NCBI GenBank assembly: GCA_025449115.1 | Contig: JAHLKC010000140.1 | Span: 44,334-108,333 of the forward strand | Length of the DNA: 64,000 bases | Direction of reading: 5' to 3' | DNA from: Chytridium lagenaria | Taxonomy: Eukaryota; Chytridiomycota; Chytridiomycetes; Chytridiales; Chytridiaceae | Part shown: positions 11,111 to 21,783 of the stretch, piece by piece | How the letters are laid out: each line of letters starts with the position of its first letter | Position numbering within the stretch: position 1 is the first letter of the stretch | Translations under genes and position numbers: made by a program | The notes under the pieces: model-generated | Seen by the model: only the letters and a program-made list of their open reading frames with translations | Databases searched by the model: none | Told to the model about the DNA's origin: nothing

Positions 11111-13492
11111 TCAAGCCGATGTCATCATCGCCGCCCCATTTTGCGCCGACGACGCAACAGGATACGTAAACGAATTCTGTCTCGGCGCAACAGAATGGTA
11201 CTGGTACGGCTGCTGCTGACCCGCCGGAGCCTGATGATAGTACGGAGGCTGCTGGCCCGGGTGGGGTCTGTATTCAACAGGCGGGGCCGGAGACGCATAC
11301 CGCGCATCAGGGTGGAGTGGCGCGGCCCTGTAATACTCCGAGGGCGGCGGTGGGTACATGCGTTGAGGGGATGTGTGGGATGGGGAGGAGGACGTGGAGG
11401 CGGGAGGAGAGATGGATGTGGCGACTAGCGAGTTGATGGAGGGGAGGGTATTACGGTTTGGGGGTGGGGGTGACGCGTAGCCATGCTGGGGCTGAGGGCC
11501 AGGGTAGTAAGGATGCTGAGGGGCGGGGTACGAGTCTTGAGGGTGTTTGGGTTGGTAGGAGGGGCCGGGGGAAATGGAGTCGGGGGGTTGGGGACAGGGC
11601 TACCCGAAGAGCGTTCGTTGGGGCCGCGCTCGTGGGGTTGAGGACGGCCGGCGGGCTGGAGGTTTAACGGAATGTTGGCGGCCTCGGCAGCGGGGAACTT
11701 CCGGATATGCGAACGGAATGTTGCCTGAGAAAATAATTAAAGATTAGAACCGTGTTTTTTCCATAAAACTTAAACAAATGACTCAAAAAAAAGCTAAGTT
11801 TCAAACTCACATCATGTTATCTTGACGAGAAAATCTGCTCGGGCATCCCTTGATAGGACACGCGTAAGGCTTCAAACCGCGTGGATCCTGAATGTCTAGC
11901 CAAGTGTCCGCTATATTTCAAAAAAGAGAAAAAGAAAATCCGGGTTAGATTGCCAGTACGAAAGAAGTAAGAATAAAAACCTAATCAAAAACTAGGAGAT
12001 GCGATAACGCTCATCTCTGTAAAGTTCTAGACCCAGTCCCCTCCTTAACCGCAATAATCACGAAGAAACGTATGAATGAGGAAATGGGATTTGAGAGGTA
12101 AAGTGGCGGGAAAGGAGATCGTATCATGACTCGAAAGTGTATCGAAAGTCAATCCAACGATCCCATCCTCAAAATTGAATGAAAAGAAGGATGGAGAGGG
12201 AATGATGTTCAGGGATGATGAGGGGGGGCTTAACGAGAATCCCTCAATGCCAATCACTTCTTGACTCACACCAAATCACCGATCCACCACCTTTTTTCAC
12301 CACCCTCACGATGGTCTCGGAAAGGCTCAAACAATGACATGAAAAATTTTCAGAAGAGCCCAGACCCTTTGCGTCGATCCCTCCCAGAGCAAAAACTCCG
12401 ACTCTTACGAAAACCTTGTCCCGAGGATTGGAAATCCCGCCCTCAACACCCCTGTCCCTCCTTTAAAACTGCGACCGATTCGATCCCGACCGAAGAGTTA
12501 CGTAGTTTTGGAGGGAGACAAGATGAATGGAATAGGAAGGACCCCAACACATCTTGTGAAGGGTCCAGAAGGACTCCCTTCCCCACCCAAACCAAAAAAT
12601 CAAAAAAATCGGGGAGCCGAAGAGGGGTGAAAAAAAGGACAAAAGAAAAAAAGAGTAAAATAGGAACTACTGAAGGGTTGCTAAATTGAGCTACTTGAAA
12701 ACTAACCTTGTGGTAAAAGATTTTCCACATCCGGGTTCAGCACAGGGGTACCTCTTACCCGCCTTGGCGGTGGCAGCGGCGCAAGCGGCAGCAGCAGAAA
12801 GAGGCTCCCTTGGCGCGGACTCTGTCGGTTCTGCAGCTGACGAAGCGCCTTGGTGTTGTTGCTGGGGGGTCCAGTAACGTAAGGCTGAGAAGGGGGTGGG
12901 GGGTTCGCCATGACAGACTGGTAAGCGGGGAAGGGCTGCTGTTGCTGTTGTTGCTGGCCGGGGTAGTGAGGAGGCGGAGGAGCATAGGAAGGGGTGGAAG
13001 AGGAGGAGGTGGCGGGGGTAAGTGGACGGTAGTCTGATGGAGACTCTGTCTTGGATTCGTATTCACCCGTGGAAGGTCGGCTGACAACGGAGTCTGAGAT
13101 GGCGCGGGGACGGTTCACACCTGACATTGCGTTGTCCTGTTGAGGATGGGGGGGAGTTTGCGACTGGTAAGGGTGGTGGTGGTGGTGGTGTTGATGGTGG
13201 TGGTTGTAGTAAGGGTTGTAAGGGGCAGGGCTGCTATGACGGTGAGGGTAATAGGGAGGACGGTCGTGGTAGGGAGCATAGTGTCTCTGCATCTGTGCGG
13301 GCGGCGCGGGTAGTATGTGCTGCTGTTGTTGTTGTTGTTGTTGTTGGTTTTGTGCTGCAGCAGAGGAGAGGGTGGAGTGTGAAGCGGAAGGAGTTTCATC
13401 AATGAGCGAGCTGATAGACAGCCTTTGGAAAGGCGGGGGTGAGAGGGATGCTGCAGGGCCAGCAGCATGAGCCGTTGTAGGTGAAGTAGACA
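11111..13492 (-). CDS. C2H2 zinc-finger transcription factor (first of three)
   Basis: Predicted nuclear DNA-binding regulator with two adjacent C2H2 fingers like those of fungal Msn2-type factors. Exon 1 (13492-12707) encodes a low-complexity N-terminus with a poly-Gln run, a His-rich run and Pro/Ser-rich text, then finger 1 (RYPCAEPGCGKSFTT, near residue 245). Intron 12706-11911 is unusually long (796 bp). Exon 2 (11910-11811) encodes GHLARH and the second finger with CPIKGCPSRFSRQDNMM in one frame. Intron 11810-11725 follows, and exon 3 ends at the stop at 11111 after a Pro/Gln/Tyr-rich tail. The first intron splits the codon of Ser in TTSGHLARH exactly as in the gene at 40.7 kb. Frame breaks are needed in a G6 run near 12867, at two points in exon 2 and near the start of exon 3. 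Target genes cannot be told. Confidence 0.85.
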
Positions 13493-13679
13493 TGATTTTG
13501 CAAATGTAGATAAGAGAGTATGTGGTATTGACTCTGGCGATGCGCTTCAAATGAACAGAACAATCCAACGCTGGCAAGAGTTGGGGGGAGAGAGAGCTCG
13601 GGGGAAAGGAAAACGGGAACAGGGGAAACGGGGTGAGGGGAGGTATACTTTATATTTTTGAAGAATGAATGCGGGAATG

Positions 13680-13816
13680 GATGGATGGATGGATGGACGG
13701 ATGATGATAAAGGGGAAAGAGGGAGAGGAGGAAGAGAGAGAGAAGGATAAGGAGGAAGAGGAGAAGAAGGAGGAGGAGAAGGAGGAGAAGGAGAAGGAGG
13801 AAGAGAAAGAGTAGAA
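13680..13816. repeat. GGAT and GA-rich simple repeats
   Basis: A ggat tetranucleotide run (about 13678-13698) is followed by a long, nearly pure purine tract built of gga/gag/aga triplets up to 13816. It sits about 190-320 bp upstream of the start codon of the C2H2 gene, within its likely promoter or 5' leader, where it would be a polypyrimidine tract on the coding strand. Confidence 0.88.
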
Positions 13817-16800
13817 GAATAAAAAGAACATAAATAAATTTATCCAATAGGATGACATCAATGCCTCCTTATTCAATAAATACCAATAAATACCAATAAT
13901 TATCACCATCGACGCCAACGTTGATAAATATCAATTAGTAACAGCAGGATACGCCGACGTCTCGTTCCTCTAGGTGTTCGTGTTAGTGACGACCTACTTT
14001 TAGTTATTTATTCATTACTAAGTACTTTTAGTCAAAGGTATACGTAAAGTATATTTGTAGTAGTCACCTCGTTTTCCCCTCTTTCTGTTTGCTAAAGAAA
14101 AAGTAATAAACAGAGATCATTATTTCTTTCCCCTTTTGTCTTCAAAACCCTTTTTTACTTTATGTCATCTGTCTTGTTGCTGCTTGCTTTATGGACCCTT
14201 TACAATTAAATACATTAGTAATATTAGTTATTAGTACGTGCACATGTGGAAGACGAGACATCAAAGAACGGAGCAAAGCAAAGCGCAACAACAGAAAGAA
14301 TGTTCTTTTCTAGTATAGAAACAGGTCCGCTTAGGTTTGTTGAGCTCAGTTCTTATTTACTACCCGCATCGAGGATCACGAAGCAAGCCAGCCAGCCATA
14401 CGGAGATGCCGATGTTTATAAGAGCTCCAATCTTCGGGCCGAGATTTGACCATCATCCTATTGGAGATGAATTTATTTTAGTTTTTAGGGATATAGGGAT
14501 TTGGGTATTAATGATAGGTAGTCAAGCCGCAAGCGTCGTGTTGGTGGGCAAGCACCCATCCATCTCTTCCTCCGAGTTGAGTATCAAGACGTGGGGTCAG
14601 GAAAGGGGTTCTTTTTCATGATCTGCGCCCACAAGTGGTAGGTATTAAGCCAGCCTTATGAAAATTGTACTTTTTCAGGCCCAAGCATCAGGGATCAGTC
14701 AATAACTTCAGTCAGCCGTCTCTTGTCTTTTTAAGACCCTTTTTATCTAATAATAATATTTGTATTGACGGGGCCGCGTGGCCGTTTAGGAAAGAAGGGA
14801 AAGAAAGGGTCTTTGATCGTTACATTTTTATTGTGCGTGAAGGAGGCGCTGCTCAATAAATACAATAATTAATAAAAAAATGATTTCATGTGGGAGAGTT
14901 ATGATTGGCTGGAATTCAAAACATGGTTTGTCATTTTGAGGGTAACTGCGGATGTTAGTTTAAAGTCCCGAATATAGAAGCTGACAGCATGCATCAGTAA
15001 GTGTATCTTTTATCCGTGTTTTAAAATAATCCAACGTAATTCTTTATTAAAACGAAACCTTGTTTAGTTTATCAATAAATATGCTCATGACATGTCTCCA
15101 TTCATCGCTTTCTACACATGAGATACTCGAAAGTTGTTTGAGTGCATTGAATGAACAACTCTATCATAGTCAACGTAAGAGAGTCTATGAATATCCAACC
15201 GTATACATAATTAGATATAAAATAGTAAACATACATTCTTATTATTGGTATTTGAGAACAATAAAAGTTGAATAAAAACATTTTAGAGATATTTACGTTA
15301 GAGTGAGGAGTCTTGGAGAGTCTTGGATGTGACTTTGCTTGGTTTAACGAATAATGGATGATGATTATTGATAAGGTTCGCCTCCTCACTTTCCTTCGAT
15401 CCCTTCTCCTCTTCCATTTCCTTGTTTGGAAATGCCACAGTCACACAGATCTCAAAGAACAGGGGCTTTCAAACAAAAAGAATAGTGATACCCTATGGTT
15501 CAAGGTCAGTCTGAAAAGTCAGTCGGTCGGAGTCCTGTTTTGGACAAATTATTATATTTAATTAGTATTGAGAAGGGGTTTTTAAAGAAATGAAACGTGG
15601 AAGACGTGAAAACCCAAGGGCCAAGACAAAGACAAGTAATACTTATAAATAAATAGATACCACCATGACCCGTCCACATGGCATAAGTTGCTGAACCAAT
15701 GAAATCAAAGGGACCCATAATGTTACTAATCCCTATTCCCTAATAATAATTATAATTAACAATTTTAATTAATTTTTATTGATGAGAATGTGATGTGATG
15801 ATGAGTAATGAATAAATACTAATAAAGAAAAAGGCGGTGTTTCAAAAACGAAAGGAAAGGAAAACAAGGGGTGCAAGGAATATCAATATTAGTATTAAAT
15901 AAATAGATGGGCCTGGACCTTATTTGCAGCAGTGCCTTCAGACGTCATTTTATATTAAAGCACCCGTGTGGTGTGCATCTGATTGGATGACATATTATTC
16001 TGTATCACCATGAAATATGTAACATGATTCCCAGCCTGCTTTGCTTTGTATTGCTTGCTTGCTTGTGAATGTTGATTAAAGAACGGGTGTTGTTCATTTG
16101 ATCCCTAACACTTAATAATTCCTCTTGCCCTTAATTCATCTCAACTCACTGGTGGATGGGGTGTGCAAGGAGATTTGATATTTATTTATTTATTTATTTA
16201 AATATATAATAATAAGTATGAGGAGGAGGAGGAGGAAAGGCTAAAGGACCCATGATGCTCTTTCTTTTTCTTTTTTCTCTTTTCTCTTTATCTTCACCAA
16301 ATAAATATTAAATAATCAATCCATGAAAAGTAAAAAGATAAATCTTAGGGCTTTATTCTTCTCTTTTTGTTTGTTTTTCCTTTTCTGCTTGGGCCACCCT
16401 TATTATTGCTTTTGTTATTCAAAAAGGAAAAAATAACCCTTTATAAATCATGTCGGGTAAAACATTTTAACCTTGTTTTCCTCTATCCATACAACATTTG
16501 TTATTTTATCAAATAATCTTGAAATTTAATACAAAGAGTAGAAGAACGCGCCGAGGCTTTCAATCAAAATATTTGAAAACGACAAAGAAATCAATGTCCA
16601 ACACTCGTCGTCTATACACCTTCCATCGCATCTCACCACATCTTTAACGCGAACCAAAGAAACACATTCGGTCGAAGCACCCCTTTCACACAACCTTTTA
16701 AAACAAATAAACAGTTTGCCTTCTATCCATACTCCCCAATCAGAAGCACATTTAGTCTATTTCTGGGCACATCTCTCCGCTCGTCACTTTTGAAACTCAA

Positions 16801-18112
16801 CACCCCCGTCCCTTCGTACCACCATGGCGCGGCCAATGTAATTGTAAGTTGAGGTTAAAGGATCAACAACGACGTCACCTCCTTTAATACCCTTGTTGGC
16901 CGTGTTTTGACTTTGAAACTAACGTTAGAATTAGAAGGGCGGCGTCGACATCATTAATGTATGTATGCTTAACCCCTTCCTGTTGCCTGAAACCCCAAGT
17001 TTACACGATATCCGCCCGTCTTTCTTTTTTTTAATCTTTTATGTTTTTATCCTTTTTTTTTTCTTCTTCTTTTTTCTTTTCACTTACTTACCCATTTTAT
17101 TTTATTGTTTTAAACATGATTATTGGAAACAATAATGGAGTGCGTGGAATGGAAAGCTCTTTGTTGAGGTTTTATTGAATAAATATTTAAATATTCCGCC
17201 CAGAGAACAACACCAAGGTGTCTCCAAAAGTATTAAATGTTCATGTTCTGTTCACCCTTTCTTTCTTATTATATCAGCCAAAGTGCCACGTTTTTATGCT
17301 TTAATCTCACCACCCTGCGTCATTCATCAAATTCATCAAAAATGAATTCCTTTCATTTCGCATGGTCACACAAGTAATGTAATACAAAGGTCCGGGTCCA
17401 AACAGACAAAAGGGTAATTAATAAAAGATAACACCACGTGGAATGCAAGGAAAAGATAAAAAAGATGAATCATGACGGTGGATGGGTTAATGGGGTTGAT
17501 CGCTTTACACTACTAGAAATGGCTTAACCCCTCCCTGGGCACCTACCTGCCATAGGAAAAAAGATAGAAACCGGCGTCACTTTCTATAAATCATCTTTTT
17601 TTTGAATGAGCCTGCCTCATACATACCACTCCATCTAAAACATGGCGTTTTATTTTAACGATCTTTTCAACATGGCGTTCAATTATTCATTCATTCATAT
17701 GCTTTCTTGAAATGAAAAAACCCCCTTCTAAACCCTCCATCTAGTCAAGAACAATCAGCCCAGCAACACACCGGGCCGATAAAGACGGCACAGCGCAAAA
17801 GTTGAAAAAAGATTAGGAAAAGGGAGGGGAGACGCCTTTTTATTACTGTTGGGTAGGTAAGTAGAATGATTCAACATTATTTAAAGAAAGAAATTTTAAA
17901 GGGTTATGACCTTTCCGTCTCTTTGCATGAACGACAGGGCGTGATAACCATACCTCAAAAGATTTTCATGTCCGCATGCGTTCATGCCGTTCTGTGGATG
18001 GTTTAATATATTTACATTCCACACCACATCTCCTTTTAAGCTTACTCGGCGTTAGGTATATGGAAAAAGAAAGCGTCGATCAATCGATTAAAAAACCCTC
18101 ACGATGCTGATA
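13817..18112. other. Gene-poor AT-rich region
   Basis: About 4.3 kb with no convincing gene. It holds many short A/T runs, simple repeats such as ttta repeats near 16180-16200 and gcttgcttgctt near 16045, and a few small open frames (for example 15060-15275) without recognisable features. Possible long promoter between the C2H2 gene and whatever preceded the retrotransposon insertion. Confidence 0.6.
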
Positions 18113-18117
18113 CGCAC
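18113..18117. repeat. Target site duplication CGCAC, left
   Basis: Five bases abutting the left LTR, identical to 24064-24068 abutting the right LTR. This is the expected size for copia integrase. Confidence 0.93.
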
Positions 18118-18537
18118 TGTGGAAATACACTGCGGAAAGGAAGTTTGCACCCAACGTGTAAATAAAGAGTGGTTTATTGAATAAGTTGAGTGAAATAATT
18201 GGAGTGTGTCAACTAGTAGGGTAGCGCTTGCGTGTGCAAAAGGTAAGGGTGTGAAGAGGGAGGCGAGTGCTCCTTTTATTACGCCAGCGCTGTTCCCTTC
18301 AAGGTTGCTGCGGGCTGCTTCAAGGGAAGCGTACCGCCACTTGGCATTTCTGAGTAGACGGATGAAGGGGGTGAGTTGAAAGGGATCAAGTCAAAATCGT
18401 TTAGTGTAACTAGTTTATAACTCATTAAACTTAAGTACTTGTGAAACTTGATTCTTATTTGTTTTTGTCTCTGATGTTGGTATCCCAGAAGTCCGTCGGC
18501 CTTAAAGGCGGCAACGGAACCTCACTGGTTTCCAACA
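18118..18537 (-). repeat. 3' LTR of the copia element
   Basis: 420 bp, matching 23648-24063 almost base for base. Differences are single-base length changes in short runs (for example accc/acc, aggg/agg, caaaa/caaa) and one t/c change near the text aaactta(a/c)... toward the right end. Terminal dinucleotides are TG...CA. Confidence 0.96.
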
Positions 18538-18548
18538 CTTCCCCCTGT
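18538..18548 (-). other. Polypurine tract
   Basis: On the element strand acagggggaag immediately precedes the 3' LTR, the position of the plus-strand primer for LTR retroelements. Confidence 0.8.
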
Positions 18549-18646
18549 TTGGAAGCTCGGTAGCTTGCAAAGATGCAAGTTGACGCATGCCGAGGGATTC
18601 TCTATGTCTAAGAAAGATGGCAGGTGAGAGAGGTTTTGTAAAGATA

Positions 18647-19206
18647 TCAGCGATTTGTCATTTGTGCCGACAGACTTGACATTGAAGAAGTTTTGTCGAC
18701 TAGCTCGCGTATATAATGTACGGAGCGTCGGATGTGTTTTGTCTTTTCGTGATGTTCAGGGTTATAGGCAAGGTGGATTGCAGACTTGTTGTCATTGTAA
18801 AGGTTCACCGGTTTGAGCGGCACGTTGAGTTCTTCAAGAAGTTTGAAGATCCAAACAATTTCGCGTGCACTTTCTGATACGGTTTGATATTCGGCCTCAG
18901 CAGTTGAGAGGGATATTGTTCCCAGTTTTCCAACTTCGCCATGATACCAAATTTCCTCCAAAGAAGAAAGCGTAACCGACTTGAGACTTACTATCGTCAG
19001 GATCTGATTGGAAGACGCGTCACAAAAGCCAACAACAGCATTGTGGCCTTCGCTAGTGTAAAGGAGTCCCAAGTCTCGGGTGCTCCAAACATAGCGGAAA
19101 ATACGTTCAAGACCTTCCAATGTGCTTGGGAAGGGTTTCCCATATGTCTTGCAGCGACTGAGACGGAATAGCTTATGTCGGGTCTTGTTTGTGTTGCGAG
19201 ATACAT
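18647..19206 (-). CDS. copia polyprotein, RNase H part
   Basis: Encodes the RNase H module that degrades the RNA template during reverse transcription. Typical copia text is visible: ATQTRPDISYSV at the junction with RT, a GFCDAS motif giving the first catalytic Asp, STAEAEYQT with the catalytic Glu, and NDNKSAIHLA with the next Asp, followed by the KHI..HYIRE tail. It is read as two frames joined by a one-base shift near 19100. It continues the RT segment upstream. Confidence 0.88.
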
Positions 19207-20228
19207 TAGTGCACCGACAACCTTTGAGTAAGGTCCGTCAGAGCCAGTTCTTTGGTTTCTTGCGAAAAAGCTTGGTTGTAGAATCCATCGGTGTGGATGT
19301 CGGGGAGAGGTTTGTTTCCGGGAAGAACCGTCTTTTTAAGTTCGTTGACATATTTGTGCTGGTGCAACAGTAATCCTTCCGGAACTTTGGTGAACTCGAC
19401 ACCTAGACCGAAGCTTGCAGAACCGATGACTTTGACTTCGAAACGTGCTTGTAAGTATTCCAGTGCCGTGTGTACAGCTTCATCTGTTCCGAAGAAGAAC
19501 AAGTCATCAACATAAATGGCGATGAGGACACCTGGTGTGTCTAATATGAATAAGCAAGGGTCAGCGCAACTTGGGAGGAAACCGATTTCTTTTAGGTAAT
19601 CAGTTAAACATATGTTCCAGCGCCGTCCAGCTTGCTTGGTACCATAAAGTGACTTAACCAGTAACCAAACTTTCCTGGTGCCGTCTCCAAAACCATCAGG
19701 TTGTTCCATGTAGACGGCGTGGTCCATGTCACCGTAGAGGTATGCCGTGACCACGTCTGCCATGTGCACTTTCAAGACTTCGAGATACGGCGTAGCTGAA
19801 GAGCCACCTTAGTGTTTCAGCACGTACTACAGGAGCAAGGTTTCGAGGAAATCTATGCCGTATTTCTGCGTGAAGCCTTTGGCTACAAGTCTTGCCTTGT
19901 ATCGTATGGTATTGTCTGGATTTTTCTTGAGGCGGAATACCCACTTGGCGCCGATGACATGCTGTCCTTGAGGTCTGTCTACAAGTGCATAGACGCGTCG
20001 AAGCTTGAGAGCTTCGATTTCAGCAAGGCATGCGTTTCTCCATTCTTGTCCATCAGGTCGTGAAAAAGCTTCTTGTTCGGTCAATGGATCGGGTTGATGC
20101 CTTGGTTCGTAAGGTTCGGTAACCTTAGTGTTGTAGAGGTGTGTCGGCTTAGTGATCTTGCGACCAGAGCGAGTGCCAGATGTGGTGGGCATTACTTCTT
20201 CGACCGAACGGTCACTGTAGTTGCCCAA
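19206..20228 (-). CDS. copia polyprotein, reverse transcriptase part
   Basis: RNA-directed DNA polymerase. It starts with the linker and the copia RT N-terminus (EWRNACLAEIEALK, GAKWVFRLKKN, YKARLVAKGFTQKYGIDF), then VKVHMADVVTAYLYGD with a catalytic Asp, LVKSLYGTKQAGRRW, and the active-site motif YVDD at about 19505-19517. A one-base shift near 19820 divides it into two open frames (19827-20228 and 19206-19775). An acidic Ser/Asp-rich spacer precedes it, as is usual between integrase and RT. Confidence 0.92.
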
Positions 20229-20494
20229 GCTGGATTCGTCGCTCTCGCTTGAGGCGCCTGAAGCGTCATCCCAGAGGTTGTTGATGGGAGTTGGTGCAGG
20301 TTTCCCGTCGTCTTCGCTTGAGGACTCGACTGGTTCCTTTGTCCATAGGGACGTGACATTGTTGTCAGCATGGTCTGTAGGATCCGAATCGTCAGAGTCT
20401 GAGTCAACGCGGCTTGTGTGTTGTTGCCTTCCCCCCAGACGAAGACGTTTGGAAGCATGGGGTCGTGAGGTGGTGGACGAGTTTCACGGTGGCG

Positions 20495-20708
20495 CTGAGA
20501 ATATGTTAATTAACGTGTTTAAGTAGTTTAAAGAAAATGAACAAAGTTATTGAGTGTGGTGAATAATGAATGTATTAATGGAGAATGCGGCATGAGAGTG
20601 CCAAACAACTTGCGAGGTTTTCCACCCATTAATTACAACAAGCTGAGTAGCATGTGCTTTTTGAGCCACTCATGTCAATCCACAGTTTTAACCAACGTTA
20701 AGCAGTAC
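20495..20708 (-). other. Intron-like interruption within pol
   Basis: On the element strand this 214-bp AT-rich segment starts AAG|GTACTG and ends in ttctcag|CG, with a candidate branch-like taattaac near the end. It contains stop codons in all useful frames and sits in the integrase-RT spacer, where coding can resume on both sides only with a further one-base adjustment. A spliced intron in a copia pol would be uncommon; an insertion or a degraded spacer is the alternative. Confidence 0.4.
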
Positions 20709-20839
20709 CTTGGCGGTAGGGTGGCGTGGGCGATATCTTGCTCATGCTCGCTGGAGGAGTCGATCTCGATTTCGTCATGATCATCTGCACATGAAAAGAC
20801 GGTGAGAAGATGAGAAGAAGCAAAGACATGGTGAGTAAT

Positions 20840-21783
20840 CACATTAATAAATTGCAATATTCCCTCATGTGAGAGTGCAAGTATGCGAGGTGCGGCTTTT
20901 GAACCGTAAATTGCTGGGAAGCGGCGATCAAAGAAGTCGCAATTCTTAAGATGAGCGGCATTTTCGTGACCCGTGTGAACGTCCAGGTTATGATTTTGGA
21001 AGAGCTTTCAAAACCAACGAAAATGTGCTTGGCCATTCGAGGCCCATGCGATGTGGTCGATTGGTTTTGGTGACATGGATGCCTACCAAACAACCAAATG
21101 GGTGAAGGTCTTGGAGGGTGGGTTGCTTGCCGTATAGTGCTTCATGAGGCCGCTTCTTGGTGGATGGGATGAGGTTGTGAAGATGAGCTGCATGAAGGAC
21201 GGCATAACCCCAACACCAGAGAGGGAGTCGGCATGAAGCATGAGAGCAAGTGCTTTTGTGAAGATGGTGCGTATGTGACGTTCGCAACACCATTCATCCA
21301 AGACGAGTCAGCATCAGTCCAAGTGGGTTTGATGTTATTTTTCTCGCACCAGGAAACGAAGTCGTTATTCTTGAGTTCTTTGGCTTGGTCGGCACGAAGT
21401 TCAGTGATGACGGGATCATGCAGAGTGTGATTGAACTCTCGTCGGAGGGTCTCGATGAGTACAATGATTCTGTCAGCGACATGACTTTTGGTGGGAAGGA
21501 GACTTGCCCAGACATATGAAGTAGAAGAGTCAACGATGATGGCCACCGTGGTACTGCCCTTGTGGGTGCTTGACTCGGTCCGAATCCGAGATCCACGTGT
21601 ATGCGTTGAAGACGCCGAAGTTGAGCTCTCGTTGAGTCTTTCTTGGATGTCTTGCGTTGGCGAGTCGCTGAACAAACAGTACATGGATCGAGTGCGTCAA
21701 GATACCGAACGAGTACTTTGGAGCCGATACCATATGCTTGTTTTTGCGAAGCATACGTTTCATTACTTGATGAGACGGGTGAC
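20840..21783 (-). CDS. copia polyprotein, integrase part
   Basis: Integrase catalytic core in several frames. An HHCC-like region contains CTVC near 21700. The core shows VDSSTSYVWASLLPTKS, then ELRADQAKELKN with an Asp, WCEKNNIKPTWTDADSSWMNG, and the conserved Glu in CERHIRTIFTKALALMLHA. Next comes the C-terminal part with HPFGCLVGIHV and AKHIFVGFES. At least three one-base shifts separate these pieces (open frames 21294-21905, 21142-21684, 21083-21301, 20988-21293). The function is clear, but the frame as assembled is not continuous. Confidence 0.85.

Noticed and set aside
13115..13468. Threonine/asparagine-rich minus-strand frame
   Set aside because: Alternative frame over the Gln/His-rich exon of the first C2H2 gene.
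16160..16210. ttta repeats as a possible telomere or origin
   Set aside because: Too short, and not a known telomere repeat; no origin consensus can be applied to this organism.
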